From the NCBI GenBank assembly GCA_036501145.1, contig DASYAV010000238.1, forward strand, positions 105,395-169,394: 64,000 nt of DNA. The letters run 5' to 3'. The notes under the pieces were generated by a model, which searched no databases, had not been told where the DNA came from, and worked only from the letters and a program-made list of their open reading frames with translations. The position numbers and the translations under genes are program-made. How positions within the stretch are numbered: the stretch's first letter is position 1; the number at the start of each line of letters is the position of its first letter. Source of the DNA: PALSA-505 sp036501145. GTDB taxonomy: Bacteria > Actinomycetota > Actinomycetes > Streptosporangiales > Streptosporangiaceae. Positions 16,144 to 25,161 of the stretch are shown here, one piece after another.

Positions 16144-18234
16144 GTGGCAGATCCGCATCGGTACCGCCCGGCCCCCGGCTCGATTCCCGAGTCCCCGGGT
16201 GTCTACAGATTCCGCGACGAGCACGGCCGAGTCATCTACGTCGGCAAGGCGAAGTCGCTGCGCTCCAGGCTGAATTCCTACTTCGCCGATTACGCCACTC
16301 TGCACCCGCGTACCCAGGGCATGCTCCGCACGGCGGCCAAGGTGGACTGGACGGTCGTCGGCACCGAGGTCGAGGCGCTGCAGCTCGAGTACTCCTGGAT
16401 CAAGGAGTTCAACCCGAGATTCAACGTCAGGTACCGCGACGACAAGAGCTACCCGTTCCTCGCCGTCACCATGGACGAGGAGTACCCCAGGGTGATGGTG
16501 ATGCGCGGGGCGAAGCGGCGGGGCACCCGGTACTTCGGGCCCTACTCACACGCCTGGGCGATCCGGGAGACCGTGGACACGCTGCTGCGGGTGTTCCCGG
16601 TGCGGACCTGCTCAGCGGGCGTGTTCAAGCGGGCGGGCCAGATCGGCAGGCCCTGCCTGCTCGGCTACATCGGCAAGTGCTCGGCGCCGTGCGTGGGCCG
16701 GGTGAGCGAGGATGAGCACCGGGAGCTGGCCGAGGACTTCTGCGACTTCATGGCCGGCCAGACCAGCCGGTTCATCAAGGCCCTCGAGGGGCAGATGCGC
16801 GGGGCCGCCGCGGCCGAGGAGTTCGAGCGTGCGGCCCGGCTGCGGGACGACGTCAAGGCGCTGCAGCGGGCGCTGGAGAAGCAGGCGGTCGTACTCGGCG
16901 ACGGCACCGACTGCGACGTCATCGCACTGGCCGAAGATCAGCTCGAGGCGGCGGTGCAGGTGTTCTACGTGCGCGGCGGCCGGGTGCGCGGCCAGCGCGG
17001 CTGGGTGGTCGACAAGGTCGAGGACGTCACCCCGGCCGAGCTCGTCGAGCACTTCCTCGGCCAGGTCTACGGCGAAGCCCGGCCCGGCGGCGAGCTGGCC
17101 GGCGGCGCCGCCCGCGGTGGCGTGCCCCGGGAGGTGCTGGTGCCGGTGCTGCCGCCGGGCGCTGACGCGATGCGCGAATGGCTGGCGCTGCGTGCCGCCC
17201 GCGGCGGCGGCCGGGTGGACCTGCGGGTCCCGCGGCGCGGCGACAAGAAGGCGCTGCTGGGGACGGTGGCCAGGAACGCGGGCCAGTCGCTGGCGCTGCA
17301 CAAGACGCGGCGGGCCAGCGACCTGACCACCCGCAGCCGGGCCATGAACGAGATCCAGGACGCGCTCGGCCTGGACGATGCGCCGCTGCGGATCGAGTGC
17401 TACGACGTGTCGAACCTGCAGGGCACCCACGTGGTGGCTTCGATGGTGGTGTTCGAGGACGGGCTGGCCCGCAAGAGCGAGTACCGCCGGTTCAGCATCC
17501 GCGGCCTGGACGGCACCGACGACGTCGCCGCCATCCACGAGGTGATCACCCGCAGGTTCCGCCGCTACCTGGCGGAACGCGAGCAGACCGGTGAACTGGA
17601 CACGCTCGGCGACGCCGAGGACGGCGCCGCGCTCGAGGCCGGCAATCCCGGCGCCGCGGCGGATGGCGACGACCCGGCCGCCGGCGCGGGCCGGAAGAAG
17701 TTCGCCTACCCCCCCAACCTGGTCGTGGTGGACGGCGGTCCTTCGCAGGCGGCGGCCGCCCAGCGCGCCCTTGATGAGCTCGGCATCGACGACGTGGCGG
17801 TGTGCGGGCTGGCCAAGCGGCTGGAGGAGGTGTGGCTGCCGGGGGAGGACGCACCGGTTATCCTGTCCCGCACGAGCGAGGGCCTGTACCTGCTGCAGCG
17901 GGTCCGCGACGAGGCACACAGGTTCGCGATTACCTACCACCGGGCGAAGAGGTCGAAGGCACTGACCGCCAGTGAGCTGGACGGGGTGCCGGGGCTCGGC
18001 CCGGCCCGGCGGGCGACGCTGCTGCGTCACTTCGGCTCGGTGCGCAATGTGGCCGCGGCCAGCGCCGAGGAGATCGCGGGACTGCCAGGCATCGGGCCCG
18101 GCGTGGCCACGGCGGTGCTCGCCGCCTTGCATAGCGGCGGCGCGGGCGGCCAGGGCGACCCGGCCGCCCGGGGCCGTGGTGCGGCGGAGCCGGCCCGCAC
18201 CGGCGGGCGGCCAGACGCGGCGAATGGGGGATGA
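16144..18234 (+). CDS. uvrC: Excinuclease ABC subunit C
   Basis: 696 residues; makes both incisions in nucleotide excision repair with UvrAB. GIY-YIG nuclease at about 15-95 (GVYRFRDEHGRVIYVGKAKSL), a Cys cluster region (TCSAGVFKRAGQIGRPCLLGYIGKCSAPCVG), UVR motif around 215-250, RNase H-like endonuclease with IECYDVSNLQGTHVVASMVVFEDG and VVVDGGPSQ, and a helix-hairpin-helix pair near the end (GVPGLGPARRATLLRHFGSV, GLPGIGPGVATAVL). An Asp/Glu/Ala-rich insert of about 40 residues precedes VVVDGG. Starts with GTG. Three bases before rapZ, the conserved actinobacterial order. Confidence 0.97.
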   Translation: MADPHRYRPAPGSIPESPGVYRFRDEHGRVIYVGKAKSLRSRLNSYFADYATLHPRTQGMLRTAAKVDWTVVGTEVEALQLEYSWIKEFNPRFNVRYRDDKSYPFLAVTMDEEYPRVMVMRGAKRRGTRYFGPYSHAWAIRETVDTLLRVFPVRTCSAGVFKRAGQIGRPCLLGYIGKCSAPCVGRVSEDEHRELAEDFCDFMAGQTSRFIKALEGQMRGAAAAEEFERAARLRDDVKALQRALEKQAVVLGDGTDCDVIALAEDQLEAAVQVFYVRGGRVRGQRGWVVDKVEDVTPAELVEHFLGQVYGEARPGGELAGGAARGGVPREVLVPVLPPGADAMREWLALRAARGGGRVDLRVPRRGDKKALLGTVARNAGQSLALHKTRRASDLTTRSRAMNEIQDALGLDDAPLRIECYDVSNLQGTHVVASMVVFEDGLARKSEYRRFSIRGLDGTDDVAAIHEVITRRFRRYLAEREQTGELDTLGDAEDGAALEAGNPGAAADGDDPAAGAGRKKFAYPPNLVVVDGGPSQAAAAQRALDELGIDDVAVCGLAKRLEEVWLPGEDAPVILSRTSEGLYLLQRVRDEAHRFAITYHRAKRSKALTASELDGVPGLGPARRATLLRHFGSVRNVAAASAEEIAGLPGIGPGVATAVLAALHSGGAGGQGDPAARGRGAAEPARTGGRPDAANGG

Positions 18235-18237
18235 CGG

Positions 18238-19125
18238 ATGAGGGACGAGAGCTTCTATGAGGCCGACGCCCCCGCCATCGTGATTGTCACGGGGATGTCG
18301 GGGGCCGGCCGCAGCACCGCGGCCAAGGCACTGGAGGATATGGGCTGGTTCGTCGTGGACAACCTGCCGCCGGGGCTGCTGCCCACCATGGTGGAGCTGG
18401 CGGCCAGGTCCGCGGGTGCGGTGCCCAGGGTCGCCGCCGTCGTCGATGTGCGCAGCCGGGCTTTCACCACCGACCTGAACGCAGCGCTCGGCGAACTGGC
18501 CGGCCGTGGTGTGCCGCCCCGGGTGGTCTTCCTGGAAGCCAGCGATGACACGCTGGTGCGCCGGTTCGACAGCGTGCGCCGGCCGCACCCGCTGCGGCCT
18601 GAGGGTGCGGTCAGCGAGGGCATCGCGGCCGAGCGGGAGCTGCTGCGCGGGGTACGTGGCGAGGCCGACCTGGTGCTCGACACCTCGGCGCTGAACGTGC
18701 ACGAACTGCGCAGCCGGATGCAGGGATTCTTCGGTGAGGACGGTGCGGCCGCCCTGCGGGTGAGCGTGGTCTCCTTCGGTTACAAGTACGGGCTGCCGGT
18801 CGACGCCGACATCGTGACCGACTGCCGGTTCCTGCCCAACCCGCACTGGATCGAAGAGCTGGCCCCGCTCACCGGGCAGGATCCGCCGGTCCGCGACTAC
18901 GTGCTCAGCCAGCCCGGTGCGAAGAAGTTCCTCGACGCCTTCATGGGGGCGCTGCAGGCCGCCCTGCCGGGCTTCGAGCGTGAGGGCAAGCGGTTCCTCA
19001 CCCTCGCCGTCGGCTGCACCGGCGGGAAGCACCGCAGCGTCGCCATCGCCGAGCAGGTCGCGGCCAGGCTCGGCGAGACGGGAGCCACCGTCCAGGTGGT
19101 GCACCGCGACCTGGGACGCGAGTGA
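18238..19125 (+). CDS. rapZ: RapZ-type nucleotide-binding protein
   Basis: 295 residues. P-loop GMSGAGRSTAAKAL near residues 19-32 has Arg where the Walker lysine usually lies; actinomycete homologues I recall share this. It continues with MGWFVVDNLPPGLLPTM, VVDVRSR and the C-terminal SFGYKYGLPVDADIVTDCRFLPNP and VGCTGGKHRSVAIAEQVA, diagnostic for RapZ/YvcJ. In enterobacteria RapZ controls GlmS via small RNAs; in actinomycetes its job is less clear. It overlaps yvcK by GTGA, part of the uvrC-rapZ-yvcK-whiA operon. Confidence 0.95.
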   Translation: MRDESFYEADAPAIVIVTGMSGAGRSTAAKALEDMGWFVVDNLPPGLLPTMVELAARSAGAVPRVAAVVDVRSRAFTTDLNAALGELAGRGVPPRVVFLEASDDTLVRRFDSVRRPHPLRPEGAVSEGIAAERELLRGVRGEADLVLDTSALNVHELRSRMQGFFGEDGAAALRVSVVSFGYKYGLPVDADIVTDCRFLPNPHWIEELAPLTGQDPPVRDYVLSQPGAKKFLDAFMGALQAALPGFEREGKRFLTLAVGCTGGKHRSVAIAEQVAARLGETGATVQVVHRDLGRE

Positions 19126-20156
19126 GCGCCGGCAGTCCGGCCGGGCCTCAGCCCCAGGCGGCCGGGACTCAGCCTCAGGCTGGGCCCCAGGCGGCTGGGC
19201 CACGGGTGGTCGCGCTCGGCGGCGGCCATGGGCTGTTCGCGTCGCTGTCGGCGCTGCGCCGGGTGAGCCGGATGCTGACCGCCGTGGTCACCGTGGCCGA
19301 CGACGGCGGGTCCAGCGGGCGGCTGCGCCGGGACCTCGGCGTGCTGCCGCCCGGTGACCTGCGGATGGCGCTGGCCGCGCTGTGCGGCGACGACGAATGG
19401 GGGACCACCTGGAGCCGGGTGGTGCAGCACCGGTTCGGCGGGCAGGGCGAACTCGCCGGCCATGCGGTGGGCAACCTGCTCATCGTGGCCCTGTGGGAGC
19501 TGCTGGGCGACACCGTCGCGGGGCTGGACTGGGTCGGCCGGCTGCTGGGTGCGCATGGCCGCGTGCTGCCGATGGCCGCCGTGCCGCTCGAGATCACCGC
19601 CACGGTGGAAGGCGCCGACCCGGCCCGGCCCAACGAGCTGAGCACGGTCCGCGGCCAGGTCGCCTGTGCCACCACTTCGGGGCTGATCCGCTCGGTGTCG
19701 CTCGTGCCGCCCGCCCCGGCCGCGCGCCCCGAGGCTGTCGCCGCGGTGCGTGAGGCGGACTGGGTGGTGCTCGGCCCCGGTTCCTGGTTCACCAGCGTGC
19801 TGCCGCACCTGCTGGTGCCCGACCTCGCCGCCGCGATGCTGGGCACGGCGGCACGCCGGGTGGTGGTGCTCAACCTGTCGCCGCAGGACAAGGAGACCGA
19901 AGGGTTTTCGCCGAGCGCCCACCTGGAGGTGCTGGCCGACCACGCACCGGGGCTCACCGTCGACGTGGTGCTCGCCGACCCGCAGGTCACGGCATTTTCC
20001 CGGCCGGAAAGACACCCGGCGGCCAGCCTTGAGAAAGCGGCCGCGCTGCTCGGCGCCAAGCTGATGTTCGCCGACGTGGCGATGGGGGACGGATCGCCAC
20101 GTCACGACCCGGCGCGCCTCGCACGGGCCTACGCTCAGATCTTCGAGGGGGAGTGA
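19122..20156 (+). CDS. yvcK: Gluconeogenesis factor YvcK/CofD-like protein
   Basis: 344 residues. Nucleotide-sugar-binding core begins VVALGGGHGLFASLSALRRVSRMLTAVVTVADDGGSSGRLRRD and PPGDLRMALAAL; QHRFGGQGELAGHAVGNLL and the LGPGSWFTSVLPHLLVP segment follow. YvcK-type proteins bind UDP-GlcNAc and link carbon metabolism to cell-wall synthesis; the mycobacterial CuvA is a member. The first 27 residues are a degenerate Pro/Gln/Ala/Gly repeat (QPQAAG, QPQAGP), an extension not part of the fold. GTG start overlaps the rapZ stop. Confidence 0.95.
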   Translation: MSAGSPAGPQPQAAGTQPQAGPQAAGPRVVALGGGHGLFASLSALRRVSRMLTAVVTVADDGGSSGRLRRDLGVLPPGDLRMALAALCGDDEWGTTWSRVVQHRFGGQGELAGHAVGNLLIVALWELLGDTVAGLDWVGRLLGAHGRVLPMAAVPLEITATVEGADPARPNELSTVRGQVACATTSGLIRSVSLVPPAPAARPEAVAAVREADWVVLGPGSWFTSVLPHLLVPDLAAAMLGTAARRVVVLNLSPQDKETEGFSPSAHLEVLADHAPGLTVDVVLADPQVTAFSRPERHPAASLEKAAALLGAKLMFADVAMGDGSPRHDPARLARAYAQIFEGE

Positions 20157-20161
20157 CGCAG

Positions 20162-21139
20162 ATGGCGATGACCGGCCTAGTGAAGGACGAGCTCAGCCGG
20201 GTCGAGGTGGTCAAACCGTGCTGCCGCAAGGCGGAGGTGTCCGCACTGCTCAGGTTCGCCGGGGGGCTGCACCTGTCCGGGGGGCACATCGTGATCGAGG
20301 CGGAACTCGATACCGGCGCGGCCGCCCGCAGGCTGCGCAAGGACATCGCGGAGATCTTCGGGCACCGCGCCGAGCTGATCGTGCTCGCCCCGAGCGGGCT
20401 GCGCAAGGGCAACCGGTACGTCGTGCGGGTACCGAAGGACGGCGACAGCCTGGCCCGGCAGACCGGCATCGTGGACAGTTACGGGCGGCCGGTACGGGGA
20501 CTGCCCCGGCAGGTGGTGTCGGGCGGCAACTGTGACTGCGAAGCGGCCTGGCGGGCCGCCTTCCTGGCCCACGGTTCGCTGACCGAGCCGGGCCGGTCGA
20601 TGTCCCTGGAGATCACCTGCCCCGGCCCGGAGGCGGCGCTGGCCCTGGTGGGCGCGGCTCGCAGGCTGAAAATTCATGCCAAGGCGCGGGATGTCCGGGG
20701 GGTAGACCGGGTGGTGGTCAAGGACGGGGACGCGATCAGCGCACTGCTGACCCGGCTCGGCGCGCACGAGAGCGTGCTGGCCTGGGAGGAGCGGCGGGTC
20801 CGCCGGGAGGTGCGGGCCACCGCCAACCGGCTGGCCAACTTCGACGACGCCAACCTGCGGCGCAGCGCCCGCGCCGCAGTGGCAGCCGGGGCCCGGGTGG
20901 AACGGGCACTGGAGATCCTCGGCGCGGAAGCACCCACGCACCTGTCCGACGCCGGCCGGCTGCGCATCGAGCACCGGCAGGCCAGCCTGGAAGAGCTCGG
21001 CCAGATCGCCGACCCGCCGATGACCAAGGACGCCATTGCCGGGCGGATCCGCCGGCTGCTGGCGATGGCGGACAAGCGCGCCGAAGAACTCGGCATGCCC
21101 AGCACGGAGGCAGGCCTCACCCCGGACATGCTGATGTAG
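20162..21139 (+). CDS. whiA: Sporulation regulator WhiA
   Basis: 325 residues from the ATG at 20162 (MAMTGLVKDELSRVEV), preferred over the GTG at 20153 because WhiA proteins begin this way and GGGGGAG is well spaced. The N-terminal half is the degenerate LAGLIDADG homing-endonuclease fold (CCRKAEVSALLRFAGGLHL, IEAELDTGAAARRLRKDIAEIFG); the C-terminal half is a helix-turn-helix (LEELGQIADPPMTKDAIAGRIRRLL). WhiA works with WhiB to start sporulation septation in streptomycetes. Its presence supports a sporulating or at least actinomycete host. The upstream yvcK stop is at 20154-20156. Confidence 0.96.
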   Translation: MAMTGLVKDELSRVEVVKPCCRKAEVSALLRFAGGLHLSGGHIVIEAELDTGAAARRLRKDIAEIFGHRAELIVLAPSGLRKGNRYVVRVPKDGDSLARQTGIVDSYGRPVRGLPRQVVSGGNCDCEAAWRAAFLAHGSLTEPGRSMSLEITCPGPEAALALVGAARRLKIHAKARDVRGVDRVVVKDGDAISALLTRLGAHESVLAWEERRVRREVRATANRLANFDDANLRRSARAAVAAGARVERALEILGAEAPTHLSDAGRLRIEHRQASLEELGQIADPPMTKDAIAGRIRRLLAMADKRAEELGMPSTEAGLTPDMLM

Positions 21140-21286
21140 GCCAGGTTCACCCAGCGGCCCGGTCCGCGGGACTGCCGGCCGGCGCCTTTCGGGTAGGGTT
21201 TCCGCCCGGGGGGACTGCGGCCTCGATGACGCGGCACCAGGTATCCGATCAAATCAACGGGCACGGAGTTTTAGGAGAACGCTGCT

Positions 21287-22300
21287 GTGACCATTCGCGT
21301 GGGCATCAATGGATTCGGCCGGATCGGGCGGAACTTCTGGCGTGCCGTCAACGACCAGGCCGGCGACCGCCGCAGCATCGAGATCGTCGCGGCCAACGAC
21401 CTGGGCGATGTGGCCACGATGGCGCACCTGCTCAAGTACGACAGCGTGCTCGGCAACCTCAAGCAGGACGTGCGCGCCGAAGGCGACGCGATCGTCGTCG
21501 GCGGGCAGCCGATCAAGATCCTGGCCGAGCGGGATCCGGCCAACCTGCCGTGGGGCGACCTCGGTGTGGACATCGTGGTCGAGTCGACCGGCCGGTTCAC
21601 CAGCGCCGAGGGCGCGCGCAAGCACATCGCCGGCGGCGCCAGGAAGGTGGTCATCTCGGCGCCGGCCAAGGGCGAGGACATCACGATCGTGATGGGGGTC
21701 AACGACGACGCCTACGATCCGGCGCGGCACGAGATCATCTCGAACGCCTCCTGCACCACCAACTGCGTGGCGCCGATGGCCAAGGTGCTGCTGGACAACT
21801 TCGGCATCGTCCGCGGCATGATGACCACCGTGCACGCCTACACAGGCGACCAGGTGCTGCAGGACGGCATACACGGCGACCTGCGCCGGGCGCGCGCGGC
21901 CGCGCTGAACATCATCCCCACCACCACCGGCGCGGCCAAGGCCACGGCCCTGGTGCTGCCCGAGCTGAAGGGCAAGATGGACGGCATCTCGCTGCGGGTG
22001 CCGGTGCCTGACGGCTCGATCACCGACCTGGTCGCCCAGGTCGGCCGGGACGTCACCAAGGACGAGGTGAACGCGGCGTTCAAGGCCGCGGCCGACGGCG
22101 CGCTCAAGGGTTACCTGTACTACACCAGCGACCCGATCGTGTCCTCGGACATCGTCGGCTCACCCGCCTCGTGCACCTTCGACTCCTCCCTCACCATGGC
22201 CGAGGGCGACCAGGTCAAGGTGCTCGGCTGGTACGACAACGAGTGGGGATACTCCTGCCGGCTCGCCGACGCGGTCGCCCTCGTCGGCTCCCGGCTCTGA
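21287..22300 (+). CDS. gap: Glyceraldehyde-3-phosphate dehydrogenase
   Basis: 337 residues. NAD-binding IRVGINGFGRIGRNFWRA at the start, catalytic SNASCTTNCVAPM with the nucleophile at about C156, and the C-terminal YDNEWGYSCRLADAV. GTG start with TAGGAG about 10 bases upstream. It converts glyceraldehyde-3-phosphate to 1,3-bisphosphoglycerate. First of the gap-pgk-tpiA-secG run; the 147-base gap after whiA is the likely promoter site. Confidence 0.97.
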   Translation: MTIRVGINGFGRIGRNFWRAVNDQAGDRRSIEIVAANDLGDVATMAHLLKYDSVLGNLKQDVRAEGDAIVVGGQPIKILAERDPANLPWGDLGVDIVVESTGRFTSAEGARKHIAGGARKVVISAPAKGEDITIVMGVNDDAYDPARHEIISNASCTTNCVAPMAKVLLDNFGIVRGMMTTVHAYTGDQVLQDGIHGDLRRARAAALNIIPTTTGAAKATALVLPELKGKMDGISLRVPVPDGSITDLVAQVGRDVTKDEVNAAFKAAADGALKGYLYYTSDPIVSSDIVGSPASCTFDSSLTMAEGDQVKVLGWYDNEWGYSCRLADAVALVGSRL

Positions 22301-22341
22301 CCCGCTGGCTGGCGCTGGACCGACAAACTGACGGGATACAG

Positions 22342-23586
22342 ATGAGGGGAATCGACGCCGAGGATGTCGGCGGGCGTGCTGTGCTGCTGCGCGCCGACCT
22401 CAACGTGCCGCTGGATGGCAGCCGGATCACCGACGACGGCCGGATCCGGGCCAGCCTGCCCACGATCACCAAGCTCGCCGACCGCGGCGCCCGCGTCATC
22501 GTCGTCGCGCACCTCGGCAGGCCAAAGGGAGCGGATTTTCCCGAACGTGCTGGCGCCGGCCCGTCGCTCGAGCCGGTAGCCGGGCATCTTTCCCGGCTGC
22601 TCGGCCGGCCGGTCGCACTCGCCGCTGACGTGGCCGGCCCGTCCGCGGCCGGGGTGGCCGCCGCGCTGCGCGACGGTGACGTCGCGCTGCTGGAGAACGT
22701 GCGCTTCGAGCCCGCCGAGACGAGCAAGGACGACCAGGAGAGAGCCGCCCTGGCCAGCAAGCTGGCCGCGCTGGCGGCCGCGGCGATGGGCCCGCAGGGG
22801 GCCAGTGGCGAGCCGCTCTACGTCGGCGACGGGTTCGGCGCGGTGCACCGCAAGCATGCCAGCGTGTACGACCTCCCGCGGATGATGACGCACGTCGCCG
22901 GTGATCTCGTGCTGGCCGAGGTCGAGGTGCTGCGCAGGCTGACCACGGACCCGGCCCGGCCCTATGTGCTGGTGCTCGGCGGGGCCAAGCCATCGGACAA
23001 GCTGGGTGTCATCGGCAACCTGCTCAGCCAGGTGGACCGGCTGATCATCGGTGGCGGGATGTCGTACACCTTCCTGGCCGCGCAGGGCCACGAGGTCGGC
23101 AAATCGCTGCTGGAGAGCGCCCAGATCCCGCAGGTGTCGAAGGTGCTCCAGGACGCGGCCAGCCGCGGCGTGGAGATCGTCCTGCCGGTGGATATCGTCG
23201 CGGCCACGCAGTTCGCCGCCGACGCCGCCCACGAGGTGGTGCCGGCCGACGCGATCCCCGCCGACCGGGAAGGCATGGACATGGGGCCGGCCACCCGGGC
23301 CCTGTTCGTGGAGAAACTGGCCGACGCGAAGACCGTGTTCTGGAACGGGCCGATGGGCGTGTTCGAGTTTCCCGCCTTCGCGGCCGGGACGCTGGCCGTC
23401 GCGAAGGCGATCAGCGAGGTGCCCGGGCTGACCGTGGTGGGCGGGGGAGACTCCGCGGCCGCGGTCCGGCAGCTCGGCCTCGGCGAAGACGCCTTCGGTC
23501 ACATCTCGACCGGTGGCGGTGCCAGCCTGGAGTACCTGGAGGGAACCACGCTGCCCGGGCTGACCGCGCTGGAGGACGGCCGGTGA
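22342..23586 (+). CDS. pgk: Phosphoglycerate kinase
   Basis: 414 residues beginning MRGIDAEDVGGRAVLLRADLN. Substrate-site blocks RADLNVPLDG, VVAHLGRPKG and ENVRFEPAE, and the nucleotide-binding GGAKPSDKLGVI, WNGPMGVFE and GGGDSAAAV motifs, are all present. The ATG at 22342 is used because the longer frame runs back through the gap gene. It overlaps tpiA by GTGA. Confidence 0.97.
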   Translation: MRGIDAEDVGGRAVLLRADLNVPLDGSRITDDGRIRASLPTITKLADRGARVIVVAHLGRPKGADFPERAGAGPSLEPVAGHLSRLLGRPVALAADVAGPSAAGVAAALRDGDVALLENVRFEPAETSKDDQERAALASKLAALAAAAMGPQGASGEPLYVGDGFGAVHRKHASVYDLPRMMTHVAGDLVLAEVEVLRRLTTDPARPYVLVLGGAKPSDKLGVIGNLLSQVDRLIIGGGMSYTFLAAQGHEVGKSLLESAQIPQVSKVLQDAASRGVEIVLPVDIVAATQFAADAAHEVVPADAIPADREGMDMGPATRALFVEKLADAKTVFWNGPMGVFEFPAFAAGTLAVAKAISEVPGLTVVGGGDSAAAVRQLGLGEDAFGHISTGGGASLEYLEGTTLPGLTALEDGR

Positions 23587-24401
23587 GCAGCCGAGCGGGG
23601 ACACCGGCCCGGACACCGATGATTGCCGGGAACTGGAAGATGAACGGCAATCATTTCGAGGCCCTGGCGCTGGTGCAGAAGCTGGCGTTCGCGCTGAAGA
23701 GCAAGGACTTCGACGCGGCCGAGGTCGTGGTGCTGCCGCCGTTCACCTCGCTGCGCAGCGTGCAGACACTGGTCGCCGGGGACAAGCTGCGGATCCGTTA
23801 CGGGGCGCAGGACGTCTCGCCGCACCGCGACGGCGCCTACACCGGGGACATATCCGCGGCCATGCTGGCCAAGCTCGGCTGCAGCTACGTGCTGGCCGGG
23901 CACTCCGAGCGCCGGCAGCATCATGGCGAGGACGACGCGCTGGTCAACGCGAAGATCAAGGCGCTGATCGGTGCGGACATCGTACCGGTGCTGTGTGTGG
24001 GGGAGAGCCTGGAAGCCCGCCAGGAAGGCCGGCATCTCGACGTTGTCCGCAGCCAGCTCGACGGCGGCCTGGCGAAGGTGCCCGAGGAACGGGTGGCCAG
24101 CATGGTCATCGCCTACGAGCCGGTATGGGCGATCGGCACCGGCGAGGTGGCCACGCCCGAGGACGCGCAGGAGGTATGCGCGGCGATCCGGCACCGGATT
24201 TCCGGGCTTCAATCCAGCGAAACCGGGGCTGCCGTGCGTATCCTGTATGGCGGATCAGTTAAGGCGGCCAACATCTCCGCGATCATGGATCAGCAGGACG
24301 TTGACGGTGCACTCGTCGGTGGCGCAAGCCTGGATGCCGGTGAATTCGTCAGAATCTGCCGGTATCGTGAGCATGTGCAGAGAGGACTATCCCGGCAGTG
24401 A
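23583..24401 (+). CDS. tpiA: Triosephosphate isomerase
   Basis: 272 residues with the TIM catalytic set: Lys in IAGNWKMNGN, His in LAGHSERRQ (about H107) and Glu in AYEPVWAIGTG (about E179); the phosphate loop is YGGSVKAAN. GTG start preceded by GGAGG and overlapping the pgk stop. The N-terminus is about a dozen residues longer than usual before MIAGNWKMNG. Its end overlaps secG by GTGA. Confidence 0.97.
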   Translation: MSSRAGTPARTPMIAGNWKMNGNHFEALALVQKLAFALKSKDFDAAEVVVLPPFTSLRSVQTLVAGDKLRIRYGAQDVSPHRDGAYTGDISAAMLAKLGCSYVLAGHSERRQHHGEDDALVNAKIKALIGADIVPVLCVGESLEARQEGRHLDVVRSQLDGGLAKVPEERVASMVIAYEPVWAIGTGEVATPEDAQEVCAAIRHRISGLQSSETGAAVRILYGGSVKAANISAIMDQQDVDGALVGGASLDAGEFVRICRYREHVQRGLSRQ

Positions 24402-24625
24402 GCATTGGAATCTCGATCGTCCTGATCATCACGAGCATTCTCATGCTCGTGCTGGTGCTGCTGCACAAGGGCAAGGGCGGCGGCCTGTCCGACCTGTTCG
24501 GCGGCGGCGTCACATCCTCGCTCGGCTCCTCGTCCGTGGTCGAGCGGAACCTGGACAGGCTGACGGTCTTCACAGGCGTCGTCTGGTTCGTCTGCATCGT
24601 CGCCCTGGGGATCATCAACCGGTAA
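24398..24625 (+). CDS. secG: Protein translocase subunit SecG
   Basis: 75 residues with two membrane helices, ISIVLIITSILMLVLVLLHK and LTVFTGVVWFVCIVALGII, joined by the conserved KGKGGGLSDLFGGG loop. Accessory subunit of the SecYEG channel. GTG start overlaps the tpiA stop, the standard position in actinobacteria. Confidence 0.96.
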   Translation: MSIGISIVLIITSILMLVLVLLHKGKGGGLSDLFGGGVTSSLGSSSVVERNLDRLTVFTGVVWFVCIVALGIINR

Positions 24626-24741
24626 CACCAGAGCGCCAGTAAGCAGGCACCAGTCAGCAGAACACAAGCACGGCCCCCGCACAGGCTTGAGGCAGCGTTA
24701 GGCACGGGGCGGGAAACAAACCCAGAGACAAGGGGTATTCC

Positions 24742-25077
24742 GTGAGCAGTGGCAACGCCATCCGCGGCAGCAGGGTGGGCGCGGGCCCGATGGGTGAGGC
24801 CGAACGAGGCGAGTCGGCTCCCCGCGTGTGGGTGTCATTCTGGTGCGCGAACCGGCACGAGACACGGCCGAGTTTCGCCACCGACGCCGCCGTGCCCGAG
24901 ATCTGGGAGTGCCCGCGGTGCGGCTTCCCGGCCGGCCAGGACGAGCAGAACCCGCCGGCGCCCCCACGTGTCGAGCCGTACAAGACGCACCTCGCCTACG
25001 TGAAAGAGCGGCGCAGCGACGCCGACGGCGCGGCCATCCTCGAAGAGGCGCTCAGCCGGCTCCGCCAGGGCGGTTGA
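24742..25077 (+). CDS. rbpA: RNA polymerase-binding protein RbpA
   Basis: 111 residues. Core VSFWCANRHETRPSFATDAAVPEIWECPRCGFPAG gives the zinc-binding Cys/His set, followed by PYKTHLAYVKERRSDADGAAILEEALSRLR, the sigma-interaction helix region. RbpA stabilises the promoter complex with the principal sigma factor and is restricted to actinobacteria. GTG start after AAGGGG. The 116-base gap after secG contains no other feature I can see. Confidence 0.96.
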   Translation: MSSGNAIRGSRVGAGPMGEAERGESAPRVWVSFWCANRHETRPSFATDAAVPEIWECPRCGFPAGQDEQNPPAPPRVEPYKTHLAYVKERRSDADGAAILEEALSRLRQGG

Positions 25078-25145
25078 ACCCTCGGCGCCAGCGCTGCACG
25101 GCGGCTGGCCGCGGAGCGGTTCCCGAGATGACCCGCTGGATCCGG

Positions 25146-25161
25146 GCGGGGCCGGCCCCGC
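25146..25161. terminator. GC-rich palindrome between convergent genes
   Basis: GCGGGGCCGGCCCCGC is a perfect 16-base palindrome lying between rbpA and the end of the metallo-beta-lactamase pseudogene on the other strand. It has no loop of its own, so a terminator role is only possible, not shown. Confidence 0.3.

Noticed and set aside
16612..19203. A long minus-strand open frame (over 860 codons) across uvrC and rapZ
   Set aside because: It is antisense to two conserved genes, and its His/Arg/Gly/Val-rich composition is typical of GC-rich shadow frames.
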